Of a stretch of DNA of 64,000 nt, positions 1-7,945 are shown piece after piece (positions within the stretch are counted from its first letter, which is position 1; every line of letters starts with the position of its first letter). A program made the translations under genes and the position numbers. This DNA is from Pseudomonas lini (GTDB lineage: Bacteria; Pseudomonadota; Gammaproteobacteria; Pseudomonadales; Pseudomonadaceae). Under the pieces are notes generated by a model. It ran no database searches. It was not told where the DNA came from and worked only from the letters and a program-made list of their open reading frames with translations. Location of the stretch: positions 6,448,001 to 6,512,000 of the forward strand of contig NZ_OZ061318.1 in assembly GCF_964063345.1 (NCBI RefSeq), in the 5' to 3' direction.

Positions 1-410
1 CTCCAGATCCAGACCGGTGTCTCAGGGAACCACCGAACCATCAGGATACCCGCAGCCGTAAACTCAGAGCCAATAGCGACCGCCCAAGTGAGCCAGTACA
101 ACCACGCCACGGTATAGCCCGTGCCGGGGCCCAGGTATCGAGTTGCGTAGCTACTGAAAGATCCGGTTTCTGGCATCTGTACCGCCAACTCACCGAGACA
201 GACCATCACCAGATACACCATCACCGCACCGATGATGTAGGCAATCACCGCGCCGAGCGGCCCTGCCTGATTAACGGTGTAACCGGAAGTAAGGAATAAT
301 CCCGTGCCGATAACACCGCCCAACGCCAACATCACAATGTGGCGGGTTTGCATTTCTTTCTTGAAGTTTGATTCTGGATCGGGCTGATCATTTTTTATTT
401 GAGTGGTCAT
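1..410 (-). CDS. Amino-acid permease, AAT/APC family (C-terminus outside window)
   Basis: The reverse strand from 410 encodes about 136 residues of an inner-membrane amino-acid:proton symporter. Visible are a short hydrophilic N-terminus, then [17 protein letters not shown], the conserved first helix of the AAT family, then [17 protein letters not shown] and the aromatic segment [19 protein letters not shown]. By eye it looks closest to the S-methylmethionine or lysine permease branch, but substrate cannot be fixed from the N-terminus. It lies 140 bp downstream of a cystathionine-type PLP enzyme on the same strand, so a shared role in sulfur amino-acid use is a reasonable inference. The remainder of the gene lies left of position 1. 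Confidence 0.88.
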   Translation of the reverse strand, partial: MTTQIKNDQPDPESNFKKEMQTRHIVMLALGGVIGTGLFLTSGYTVNQAGPLGAVIAYIIGAVMVYLVMVCLGELAVQMPETGSFSSYATRYLGPGTGYTVAWLYWLTWAVAIGSEFTAAGILMVRWFPETPVWIW

Positions 411-550
411 CGCTATATTCTCATGAAATGTCCGGACAAAATTCCTTGTTACTGGCTATTAGACAGCACCATTAATTTGTCGCTAGTTGTTATTGTTTTT
501 ACTATTCATGAAGAACTGTCCGACCCTACAGTCGGCAGTCTTATCCGAGT

Positions 551-1819
551 TCAGGCTCCCACCTCAGTGAAACGCTCGGTGTTATCAGCGTGGTGACGTG
601 CATGATTTTGTTTACTGCGAACTAACGTGAATGCTTGTTTAAGATCAGCCAATAAATCGGCCGTCTCTTCAATACCCACGGAGACCCTGACCAAGCCCTC
701 GGAAATTCCAAGTGCTTCGCGTTCCTCCAAGGTGTTTTCCACGTGGCTGGTTGTCCGTGCCGGCCCGTAGATGGTTTCCACCGCGCCTAAGTTACCCGCC
801 CGATGTGCATACTTAAGCAGCGGTAGCAAACGAGTCACCGTGTCCATGCCTCCCACCAGCACGAAGCTGATGATTGCGCCGAATCCGCGCATCTGCGAGC
901 GAGCAATGACATGACTTCGATGTTGAGGGAGTCCCGGATAGTTCACAGACTCCACCAGTGGCTCGGTGCATAGATACTCGGCCAGCACTTGCGCGCTCGC
1001 CTGTTGCTGGCGCAAACGCAAAGCCAGAGTCTTGATACCGCGGATGATGAGATAAGCCGAGAAAGGATCCAGCGAGGCTCCATTGATTTCGCGGTAATGG
1101 CGAACTTGAGACATCAGCTGCTCGGTGCCGCAGACCACACCGCCAAGCACATCGCCATGACCGGATAGAAACTTGGTAGCACTGTGCACGACTACATCAA
1201 CCCCGAGTGCAAGGGGGTTCTGATTCAAAGGCGTCGCGAACGTGTTGTCTGCTATGACCAACGCCCCAACACGCTTCGCCGCCGCCACGAGACGTCGAAT
1301 ATCCAGGACTTTCAGTGTTGGGTTCGTCGGGGTTTCCAGATAGAGAACAGTGCAGCCTTTAGCGATCTCATGCTCGATAGCTTCGGTGTCGAGGGTATCG
1401 CAAAGCGTGACCTCGACGCCCATGCGAGGGAGAAACTCTTCAAAGATCTTGTTAGTGCCACCGTAGCTGTCGCGGGTAGAAACCACACGTTGACCACAGG
1501 ACAGGAAGGTATGCAACACACCACTGATTGCCGCCATCCCGGTACTGAAAGCGACAGCCGATTCTGCGCTTTCAAGCTCGCAGAGTTTGTGTTCCAGGAC
1601 AGAGACAGTCGGGTTGCTCATGCGGCTGTAAATGAAACCAGGTTCTTTACCCAACGCCACGTCATACCATTCATCGATGTCATGGTAACCGTAGGCGGCG
1701 CTGACGACGATGGGAGTCTGGGTAGCGTTGTAGGGATGCTGAACTTGCTCCCCTCCCCAAACCACTCGTGTCCCCATACCAGCACCCTGGCTTTGGTCGG
1801 GCTTTAGCTTGTCATCCAT
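551..1819 (-). CDS. Cystathionine gamma-synthase/lyase-family PLP enzyme
   Basis: A full-length fold-type I PLP enzyme of the Cys/Met metabolism family, about 422 residues. The PLP lysine is in SATKFLSGHGDVLGG near residue 216, with the cofactor-binding ADNTFATP segment ahead of it and SRMSNPTVSVLE near residue 65. Methionine gamma-lyases carry a cysteine in the YGC motif; here the sequence is DSYGGTNKIF, so that activity is not supported. Gamma-synthase, gamma-lyase or a related C-S lyase are all possible. I chose the ATG at 1819 because GAGA lies about 8 bases upstream; an in-frame ATG at 1834 has no visible ribosome site. The permease gene at the left edge follows on the same strand, suggesting an operon. 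Confidence 0.85.
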   Translation of the reverse strand: MDDKLKPDQSQGAGMGTRVVWGGEQVQHPYNATQTPIVVSAAYGYHDIDEWYDVALGKEPGFIYSRMSNPTVSVLEHKLCELESAESAVAFSTGMAAISGVLHTFLSCGQRVVSTRDSYGGTNKIFEEFLPRMGVEVTLCDTLDTEAIEHEIAKGCTVLYLETPTNPTLKVLDIRRLVAAAKRVGALVIADNTFATPLNQNPLALGVDVVVHSATKFLSGHGDVLGGVVCGTEQLMSQVRHYREINGASLDPFSAYLIIRGIKTLALRLRQQQASAQVLAEYLCTEPLVESVNYPGLPQHRSHVIARSQMRGFGAIISFVLVGGMDTVTRLLPLLKYAHRAGNLGAVETIYGPARTTSHVENTLEEREALGISEGLVRVSVGIEETADLLADLKQAFTLVRSKQNHARHHADNTERFTEVGA

Positions 1820-2083
1820 AAATTTATCTCGCATCGATGAAACACAAAGGTGTTCCGATTGGGCTTGCGATGACTATATGGAAGGCTTGACCGCATGAAA
1901 AATCATGTTATCTGGGGCTAAGGGGTTCTTTTTTTAATGGATGAACGATATGAAAGGGCCGCGACAGCACAGATAACCAACCTCTGTACGCACCTCACCC
2001 ATGGGTGATCAAGTGCTGCGAAACAGCAAACGAATCATCAGTGCATCGTCCGCGTAAACAAGGTTGAAGAGGCGCAGGCAGAT
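1820..2083. other. Intergenic region, upstream of the PLP gene
   Basis: About 260 bases hold the presumed promoter of the PLP enzyme gene and the downstream end of the DUF2950 gene. The stretch is more AT-rich than its surroundings, with a T-run near 1930. I see no convincing ORF, hairpin terminator or recognisable operator. Confidence 0.4.
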
Positions 2084-3001
2084 CTACTCTTGACCCTCCG
2101 TAACCACCTTCCAACTGTCATCTGGATCAAAGCGCTTCATCGACTGCGCCAACTTGTCACCACCGGGTCCCAGGTCTTTTTCGAACACCTGTCCTTCATG
2201 ACTGATCATGAAACTCATCACCCCGGTGTCATCGTATTTCGCCGGCCAGGCGATCAGTGCAAAGCCACGGCTCATCTTGTCACCGATGAGGTAGCTATAG
2301 GCGCCGCCAGGTGCGGAAGGCCCCTGGCCATCAATGATGCGGAAGTGATAACCATGCCAGTCTTCGCCGGCAATGGTTTTACCGAACAAGGGACCCAACG
2401 GGCTGATCTGACCGCTATCGTCATCCGCCCAATAAAGCCCGTCGTGCTTGCCGGCGGTGCTGAAGATTTTTTGCGCATAGGCGAGTGCGCCGTCACCGTC
2501 GCGATCCACTGACGCATAGTCCATCTGGACGTCATGATAAGTCAGCACTGATTGCAACGCGGCGAGTTCGTTGCGGCCAATTCGACGTGCACGGACTTCG
2601 GCGCTACCGGCGTCGATGTCGAAGCGCCAACCGTTCGCGGCTTTTATCATGGGGATAGGCAGTGTCCAGTGGTCACGGCCGACCGACAGGACCGCCTTGC
2701 GATCGCTGGTTTTTTCAATGCTGTGTTGCTCGTGGTATTGCTTCAAAAACGCATCCACATCTTTGCGCTCCACGCCTTCGCGTGGGATGAAACTGCGCCA
2801 TTCATTACCCAGCAGTTCTGTCAGGCGTGCCTGGTCGGCGCGTTCCGTACCCAGTGCTTCAACGAACGTTTGAGCGGCCTCTTCTGGCGTTGGAAATGCC
2901 TGCTGTGCCGTAACAATGCATGACCACGCCAGGCCGGCAGTTATCGCCAAGGCATGAGGGAGCGTGCCCATGAGTGCCTTCAATCGAGGATTGTTTTTCA
3001 A
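2084..3001 (-). CDS. Exported DUF2950-family protein
   Basis: This 305-residue protein matches the DUF2950 family: an N-terminal signal region (hydrophobic stretch ending SCIVTAQQAFP), then FPTPEEAAQTFVEAL, a central HGYHFRIIDGQGP and the C-terminal GFALIAWPAKYDDTGVMSFM. Function is unknown; an envelope or periplasmic location is inferred. The start is a TTG at 3001 sharing four bases (TTGA) with the stop of the upstream DUF3300 gene and preceded by AGAGGGGG at a good distance. An ATG at 2971 would also leave a signal peptide. DUF2950 and DUF3300 genes are commonly adjacent, and the overlap here points to translational coupling. Confidence 0.85.
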   Translation of the reverse strand: MKNNPRLKALMGTLPHALAITAGLAWSCIVTAQQAFPTPEEAAQTFVEALGTERADQARLTELLGNEWRSFIPREGVERKDVDAFLKQYHEQHSIEKTSDRKAVLSVGRDHWTLPIPMIKAANGWRFDIDAGSAEVRARRIGRNELAALQSVLTYHDVQMDYASVDRDGDGALAYAQKIFSTAGKHDGLYWADDDSGQISPLGPLFGKTIAGEDWHGYHFRIIDGQGPSAPGGAYSYLIGDKMSRGFALIAWPAKYDDTGVMSFMISHEGQVFEKDLGPGGDKLAQSMKRFDPDDSWKVVTEGQE

Positions 3002-4449
3002 CGACGGCCCCCTCTTTGACGCGCGGGTGGACTGGAGGGGCGACTGATCTGATGGCCGGCTGAACGCGAGGCACCGGGGCGCTGGGCGGATGCCACGCTG
3101 GCCTGGCCACGACTGGCCTGTGCGTTAGCCTGGGACGGTGAGCGCGCACCGGCGAATGCATTGTTGCGGGCACTTCCCGTACTGGCGGACGGCCGGTTTT
3201 GCGCAGCTTGGCGCGCCTGAGCGTTACCCTGTTCGCGCTGATTTACCTGAGCGGTCTGTTTCCTGGGTTGCTGACTCTCCCGAGTATTTCTGGCAGTACC
3301 CTGGCTTCTGTCAGACGACTTCGGTCTGTCTGTACCTGCTTGCATCCGATTGCTGGCCGAGGTTCCAGACTGGGCTTCGCGTGCTCGATCACGGGCTTCG
3401 CGGTTGCTGGTGGCAGGTCGTTCGATACCGTGCTTGTCCATTGAACTGCGGGCTTTTTCACGAGCCTGGGCGCGCTGAGCATCGTCCCCTCGATAGGCCT
3501 CTCGCTGATTGGCGCCACCCAGTTGTCGGCCGTACTGTTCGCGGCTCTTGCTGTCTCGATAGGGAACGCCATCGCGATGAGCGGCGTTGTGCTGCCACTT
3601 GTTCTGGTTATTGGTGATCTGGTTGTTGCGATTGATGTTGTTGTAGCGATCGACATCAATGTCGATGTCGTTATTGCCCCAGTCACATTCACCCCACAAC
3701 GAGCCGATGATCGCCACACCGGTACCAAACGCCAACCCGGCCATCAATGCCGATCCGGGGTAATAGGCTGGCGGCGGTGGATAGTAAACGGGAGGCGACG
3801 CTGGATAGGGCCAGGTGCCGTAGGTTGTTGTCGGGTTATAACTGGGGACGTACACCACCTGCGGATCGGAGGGCTGAATGATGATGGTGGAAGTGCTGCT
3901 GGCCGGAGCTGCCGGTGCCGCGGCAGCCTGAACCGTCACGTTCTGATATTGGTTGCTCTGCAGGTTGCCTGCTGCTTGCGCCTGATGACGCAAGCGTTGC
4001 ACGCCCCCCATGACATCGTCGGGCTGCGCCAGGAAGGCATCACCCAGGCGTTGTACCCAGACGGGATCCTGTCCCAGCGTTACCAGCACCTGTGGGAAAG
4101 CGACCAGCGCTTGCACGCTCGGATCCCAGGGCTGGCTTGCCACTTGTTTGACCGCATCATCGCCCTTGGCTTCAGGGTGTGCTTTAGACCAGGTTACCGC
4201 CTCGGCGATTTCCCCGGGGTACGTGGTGGCCATCAGCACCTGTGCCAGCAGTGGGTCCGGGTAAAGCGCAATGGGAGCCAGCATTTGATCCAGCTGTTCC
4301 TGGGTAAACACGGCATCTTTGGCCGCCGCCGTGACGGGTGCTGTATCGGCAGCGTTTGCGGTCGCGCTCGCATCCAATGGCTGCGCCAGGCAGTAAGGTC
4401 CGCTCAAAAACAATACAGCTGACACCGCGTAAAACAATGGAATGCGCAT
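2998..4449 (-). CDS. Exported DUF3300-family protein
   Basis: A 483-residue exported protein. Residues 1-25 form a signal peptide ending near GPYCLAQ. The DUF3300 domain follows: FTQEQLDQMLAPIALYPD, LLAQVLMATTYPGEIAEAV and WDPSVQALVAFPQVL. After a Pro/Tyr-rich patch (VYYPPPPAYYPGS) and one short hydrophobic segment, the C-terminal 200 residues are low-complexity, rich in Arg, Gln, Ala, Asn and Ser, and probably disordered. Start at 4449 is chosen for the GAGGGGG site just upstream and the signal peptide; longer in-frame extensions add a non-signal tail. It overlaps the DUF2950 gene by four bases and sits downstream of a glycine-zipper gene. Molecular role unknown. Confidence 0.87.
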   Translation of the reverse strand: MRIPLFYAVSAVLFLSGPYCLAQPLDASATANAADTAPVTAAAKDAVFTQEQLDQMLAPIALYPDPLLAQVLMATTYPGEIAEAVTWSKAHPEAKGDDAVKQVASQPWDPSVQALVAFPQVLVTLGQDPVWVQRLGDAFLAQPDDVMGGVQRLRHQAQAAGNLQSNQYQNVTVQAAAAPAAPASSTSTIIIQPSDPQVVYVPSYNPTTTYGTWPYPASPPVYYPPPPAYYPGSALMAGLAFGTGVAIIGSLWGECDWGNNDIDIDVDRYNNINRNNQITNNQNKWQHNAAHRDGVPYRDSKSREQYGRQLGGANQREAYRGDDAQRAQAREKARSSMDKHGIERPATSNREARDRAREAQSGTSASNRMQAGTDRPKSSDRSQGTARNTRESQQPRKQTAQVNQREQGNAQARQAAQNRPSASTGSARNNAFAGARSPSQANAQASRGQASVASAQRPGASRSAGHQISRPSSPPARQRGGRR

Positions 4450-4567
4450 TGCACCCCCTCTGTGGTCAGGCAGGCTTGAGCGCCTTGATCGTTCCGCCCT
4501 TCCCTGCACCGTCGCGCCCGTCAAAGACGATGCAGATTTTCATGCAATTACCCTTGGTTGTTCAGGT

Positions 4568-5020
4568 TCAAGGGGTTATCTGATAGCCCCGTTGCTGCAT
4601 GCAACTGTTGTAGGCCGAAGCAGTAGCCGCCGGTTCTGCCCGGCGATCCTGACGACGATCCTGACGTTGCCGGGATCCACCTACAACCGCACCTGCCACA
4701 GCAGCATCCTTGGCCTTGTTCTGTCGATATTCCTGTTTAACGTCGTCGTCTACCTTGTCATAAACCTCGTCATACTGACGACCGCGCGCTCCGGCAACCG
4801 CCGCACCTGCTACTGCGCCAGAAGCGGCACCACGGGCACGTCCACCCGATTGGGGCGTTGTGCTGCTTGCTGCGTTGCCGGCTTGAGCCTGGCATGAGCT
4901 GATGTCCTGCTGAATCATTTCGGGGGACTGCCCTTTGAGCGGCGTTACGGTCTCGGCTGAAGCGCAAAGGCAGAATACCGAGACAATCGTAGCCAGACCG
5001 GGGGGGATGAATTTCTTCAT
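4568..5020 (-). CDS. Exported glycine-zipper protein
   Basis: A 150-residue protein with a signal peptide (MKKFIPPG to CLCASAE) and two small-residue repeats, RGAASGAVAGAAVAGARG around residue 65 and DAAVAGAVVGG around residue 105. These are YMGG-like glycine zippers, which can pack into or against membranes. Between and after them is a charged stretch with two RRQDRR-type repeats. Cysteines are found near residues 43 and 142, possibly a disulfide. It is the first gene of a probable three-gene unit with DUF3300 and DUF2950, suggesting a common envelope function. No enzymatic motif is visible. Confidence 0.75.
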   Translation of the reverse strand: MKKFIPPGLATIVSVFCLCASAETVTPLKGQSPEMIQQDISSCQAQAGNAASSTTPQSGGRARGAASGAVAGAAVAGARGRQYDEVYDKVDDDVKQEYRQNKAKDAAVAGAVVGGSRQRQDRRQDRRAEPAATASAYNSCMQQRGYQITP

Positions 5021-5138
5021 AAAGCCTCCACTGCTATCAGTGTGCTTTGGATCTTTGAGTCTAGCTCAGCGTCTGGCGACTAACCCTGGAACAAAGTTCT
5101 TATGATGCAACCTCTAATTCCTTTTGTACTGCTACTCC

Positions 5139-5159
5139 CTCGAACTCGAACTCGAACGG
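5139..5159. repeat. Short tandem repeat (TCGAAC x3)
   Basis: Three tandem copies of TCGAAC occur in the roughly 240-base divergent spacer between the glycine-zipper gene and the LprI/MliC-like gene. The spacer must hold both promoters; the repeat may be incidental. Confidence 0.4.
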
Positions 5160-5262
5160 GTGCGGCAAGTTTTAAGCACTGACTTACACTGCGATATACC
5201 CAATGCGAACAAATGACTGTTCAACGGATCAATAGATCCCACAGCAATCCGGGTATCAGGTA

Positions 5263-5916
5263 ATGAATCAACCCAACATGAAAACGCTCACCCGTCTGCT
5301 CGCTGCCAGCGTTTGCGCGGCGACGGGCACCTGTGCCAATGCTTCGCCGACCTTCCAGACCAGCTTCGACTGCGCCACGGCAAAGGCATCCGTCGAAAAG
5401 CTTATTTGTCGCGACCCACAACTGATGCAGATGGATATCGAACTGACGCGTCTTTATCGCCTGGCGCTCACCGATGATCATTCAGTGCCGCCTCCAGACA
5501 AAATCTTGATCGACCAGCAGTTCTGGATCGAAGCCCGCAATCAGTGTGCCTCCACGTCTGAGGCCAAGGCATGCGCGATCCGAAGTTATGCCGAGCGCGC
5601 GCATCAGCTACGTCAAGGCTCGGCAATTGCGAGAACCAAAGATCCAGACAGACTCACCGAAGGCCCCCTGGCTTTTCGGTGTACAGGGTTAAACGCGTTG
5701 ATTGCCGCCACTTTCTTTAACACCCAGCCGGGTGTCGTGTACCTGAAATGGGCGAACGCCTCGATCACCCTGAACCAAGTGCCGAGTGATTCGGGAACCC
5801 AATACACTGGCAAGGATTCCCAGGGAAGCTACAGCTTCTGGCAAGACGGCAACGTGGTGCTTTTCCAGAAACCAGGCTCTGGGGAAATGAGTTGTACGGC
5901 CGAGCCGATCGGCTGA
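5263..5916 (+). CDS. Periplasmic LprI/MliC-like lysozyme-inhibitor protein
   Basis: A 217-residue exported protein joining two domains. After a signal peptide (to about TCANASP) residues 35-110 resemble the LprI/DUF1311 fold: FDCATAKASVEKLICRDPQL, MDIELTRLYRLAL and EARNQCASTSEAKACAIRSYAERAHQL, with paired cysteines. Residues 130-217 resemble the MliC/C-type lysozyme inhibitor domain: FRCTGLNALIAATFF, VYLKWANASITL, DSQGSYSFWQDG and a terminal CTAEPIG. Both domains are linked to lysozyme inhibition in other bacteria, so a protective periplasmic role is inferred. ATG 5263 has AGG close upstream; ATG 5278 would also give a signal peptide but has no ribosome site. Confidence 0.75.
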   Translation: MNQPNMKTLTRLLAASVCAATGTCANASPTFQTSFDCATAKASVEKLICRDPQLMQMDIELTRLYRLALTDDHSVPPPDKILIDQQFWIEARNQCASTSEAKACAIRSYAERAHQLRQGSAIARTKDPDRLTEGPLAFRCTGLNALIAATFFNTQPGVVYLKWANASITLNQVPSDSGTQYTGKDSQGSYSFWQDGNVVLFQKPGSGEMSCTAEPIG

Positions 5917-5925
5917 GACCGTCTC

Positions 5926-7134
5926 TCACGTACTCGGCGATTTATGCCACGGATAGCCTTTGGCACTGAGTTCAAAGGCGTATTTGAACAAGCGCTTCAT
6001 GTACTCGCCATCGAATTTATGGAGGCGAGAAATGTGGAAGTCGGCGCCGATGTACGCCAGGTTGAAGTCCGCCCCGTCCTGCTGGGCAATTCGATAAATC
6101 CGATCCAGATCGCTGATCCCCTGATTCTGGATCAATGCGCTGATGGCTCGACCACCGATGTTCAAGGTTCGGCGCTTGGTTCCGGACCATTGCAGTTCCA
6201 GCTTGCCGTTGCGAATGACATAGAAATGCCGTTCACGCCGCAAACGCGCCCCGGGCACTTGGTTCAGCGCCATCACGGTGCCGGGTGGGTAAAGGAACAC
6301 CTGCGTCAGGACACCTCCGTCCACGTGCATTTCCTGAAACGGGTGGCCGTTGACGTCCACATCAATCATGACGGGTGAGACGGCTCCGGGAATACTCATC
6401 GACGCGACCATGATGTTGCGAAACAGCTCGAGCGCTCCCGGTGCCTGGCTGGAGGCAATAGCGCCCATGTTCCAGGTGACCGGGCGCCCTGAATCAAGGT
6501 CGGTTGTACCAATCATCAGGAGCCGTCCCTTGGCGTATTCCGATGCGATCGCCGCAAGAATCCCGGCAGTGACGTGCTGCGCAATGAGCCGCGACAGTGG
6601 CTTGCTGTGGGCCATACCATCGCTGGTAAGACGGGTCAGCATATTGCGCGCATGGAAAATGTCTTTTGGACCGACTGCATTGCAGATACGCACAATGACA
6701 TCGTCGTACTGGGGCCCCAGGTAGGCAAACGGGGCGACCAGGGCGCCAGCGCTAATGCCGGTGACGACTTTGAACACCGGTCGAGACCCATGCCGGGTCC
6801 ATCCCGCAATGATGCCCCCCGCGAATGTGCCGGCGTCGCCGCCGCCCGAAACGGCCAGCAAATTTGCCCGCGGCAGGATGTCGTTCGGTAGCCCTGCGCT
6901 GGCGAGCGCCTCAGCCTCTCGAAGGTTGGCCTGGCTCACATCCCGAATGAACGGCGTCAGGTCCTGGTCCAGCCAGTAGCGAGCATCTGGAATGCCCGGG
7001 ATCAGCGCTTTTTCCGTTAACGTTGGCGGCACCGCATCACGGCGTTGCAGGCACGCTTGACGCAACATGTTCAGGGTTGAGGCGCTGGGTCTGAGCTGGA
7101 ATGGTTTCAACACGCCTCCTCCGGCCCCTGCCAT
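5926..7134 (-). CDS. Patatin-like phospholipase
   Basis: A 402-residue member of the patatin family of Ser-Asp lipid acyl hydrolases. Visible motifs in order are the oxyanion loop AVSGGGDAGTFAGG, the nucleophile elbow GISAGALVAPF (G-x-S-x-G) and the catalytic Asp in HVDGGVLTQVF. There is no clear signal peptide, so a cytoplasmic, membrane-associated or unconventionally exported enzyme is possible. It is transcribed alone, convergent with the LprI/MliC-like gene (9-base gap). Substrate is unknown; members hydrolyse phospholipids or other acyl esters. Confidence 0.88.
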   Translation of the reverse strand: MAGAGGGVLKPFQLRPSASTLNMLRQACLQRRDAVPPTLTEKALIPGIPDARYWLDQDLTPFIRDVSQANLREAEALASAGLPNDILPRANLLAVSGGGDAGTFAGGIIAGWTRHGSRPVFKVVTGISAGALVAPFAYLGPQYDDVIVRICNAVGPKDIFHARNMLTRLTSDGMAHSKPLSRLIAQHVTAGILAAIASEYAKGRLLMIGTTDLDSGRPVTWNMGAIASSQAPGALELFRNIMVASMSIPGAVSPVMIDVDVNGHPFQEMHVDGGVLTQVFLYPPGTVMALNQVPGARLRRERHFYVIRNGKLELQWSGTKRRTLNIGGRAISALIQNQGISDLDRIYRIAQQDGADFNLAYIGADFHISRLHKFDGEYMKRLFKYAFELSAKGYPWHKSPST

Positions 7135-7305
7135 TGGCAGAGCCCGTCACGCACGCTCGACACACCCATGACCAGTCTCAATGGCGAGTGACCTGAACAT
7201 CTTTCATGCTAGCGCAAGCTCAGGCAGTCATAACGTTGGTGGGACGTCCGGTCTGTCTTGCGGCTGATCCTCCCCCCATAGACGCTCATCAGAAAACGCG
7301 AGCAA

Positions 7306-7941
7306 TCACCGCAGCTTCAGCGGATCAACCAGTTCAGCGGCGATGGCCATGCCCACCAGGTCCGGCAAGGTATTGGCCTGCATGCGTTTCATCACCCGCG
7401 AACGATACAGGTCGACGGTTTTCGCACTGACGCCCAGTTGCTCGGCGATCTCCCGGGTGGTGTAACCCTGGACCAGCGGCAGCAAGACATCGCGCTCCCG
7501 CGGGGTCAGTGTCAGCAAACGTGCCTGCAAGGCTTCGTGCCCTTGATTGCCCGAGCGGCTTGCCGCGCAGTTGCTGAGCGCCTGTTGCACGCTGTCCAGC
7601 AGCAACTGCTCGTTGTAGGGCTTCTCGATGAAGTCATGGGCGCCCGCCTTGAAGGCGCGAACCACGATCGGCACGTCCGCGTGCCCGCTGACGAAAATGA
7701 TCGGCAGGTTCAGCTCACGTGCGCGCATTTCTTCCTGCACGTTCAAACCACCCATGCCGGGCATGCGAACATCGAGCAGCACGCAGGCAGCGAGCGTGGC
7801 ATCACAGGCATTGAGAAACTCCACGCCACTGGTAAACGGCAAGGCTTTGAGCCCTACCGACTCCAGCAACCAGACTGTCGAATCGAGCATGCCTTGGTCA
7901 TCGTCGACCACATACACCACGTGCTCCGTCACACCTGCCAT
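7306..7941 (-). CDS. FixJ/NarL-type response regulator
   Basis: A 211-residue two-component regulator. The receiver domain (residues about 6-120) shows VVYVVDDDQGM, the phosphoacceptor Asp in LLDVRMPGMGG, the Ser of FVSGHADV and the Lys of FIEKPYNEQ. The C-terminal LuxR-type helix-turn-helix is LTPRERDVLLPLVQGYTTREIAEQLGVSAKTV (seen in the sequence as overlapping blocks). It starts four bases after the stop of the kinase gene, so the two form one unit. By position it most likely controls the divergent carboxylic-acid operon beginning at 10453; that target is an inference. Confidence 0.92.
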   Translation of the reverse strand: MAGVTEHVVYVVDDDQGMLDSTVWLLESVGLKALPFTSGVEFLNACDATLAACVLLDVRMPGMGGLNVQEEMRARELNLPIIFVSGHADVPIVVRAFKAGAHDFIEKPYNEQLLLDSVQQALSNCAASRSGNQGHEALQARLLTLTPRERDVLLPLVQGYTTREIAEQLGVSAKTVDLYRSRVMKRMQANTLPDLVGMAIAAELVDPLKLR

Positions 7942-7945
7942 TACG

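Noticed and set aside
551..1819. Methionine gamma-lyase assignment
   Set aside because: The active-site Cys of that enzyme is replaced by Gly in YGG, so only the broader family is claimed.
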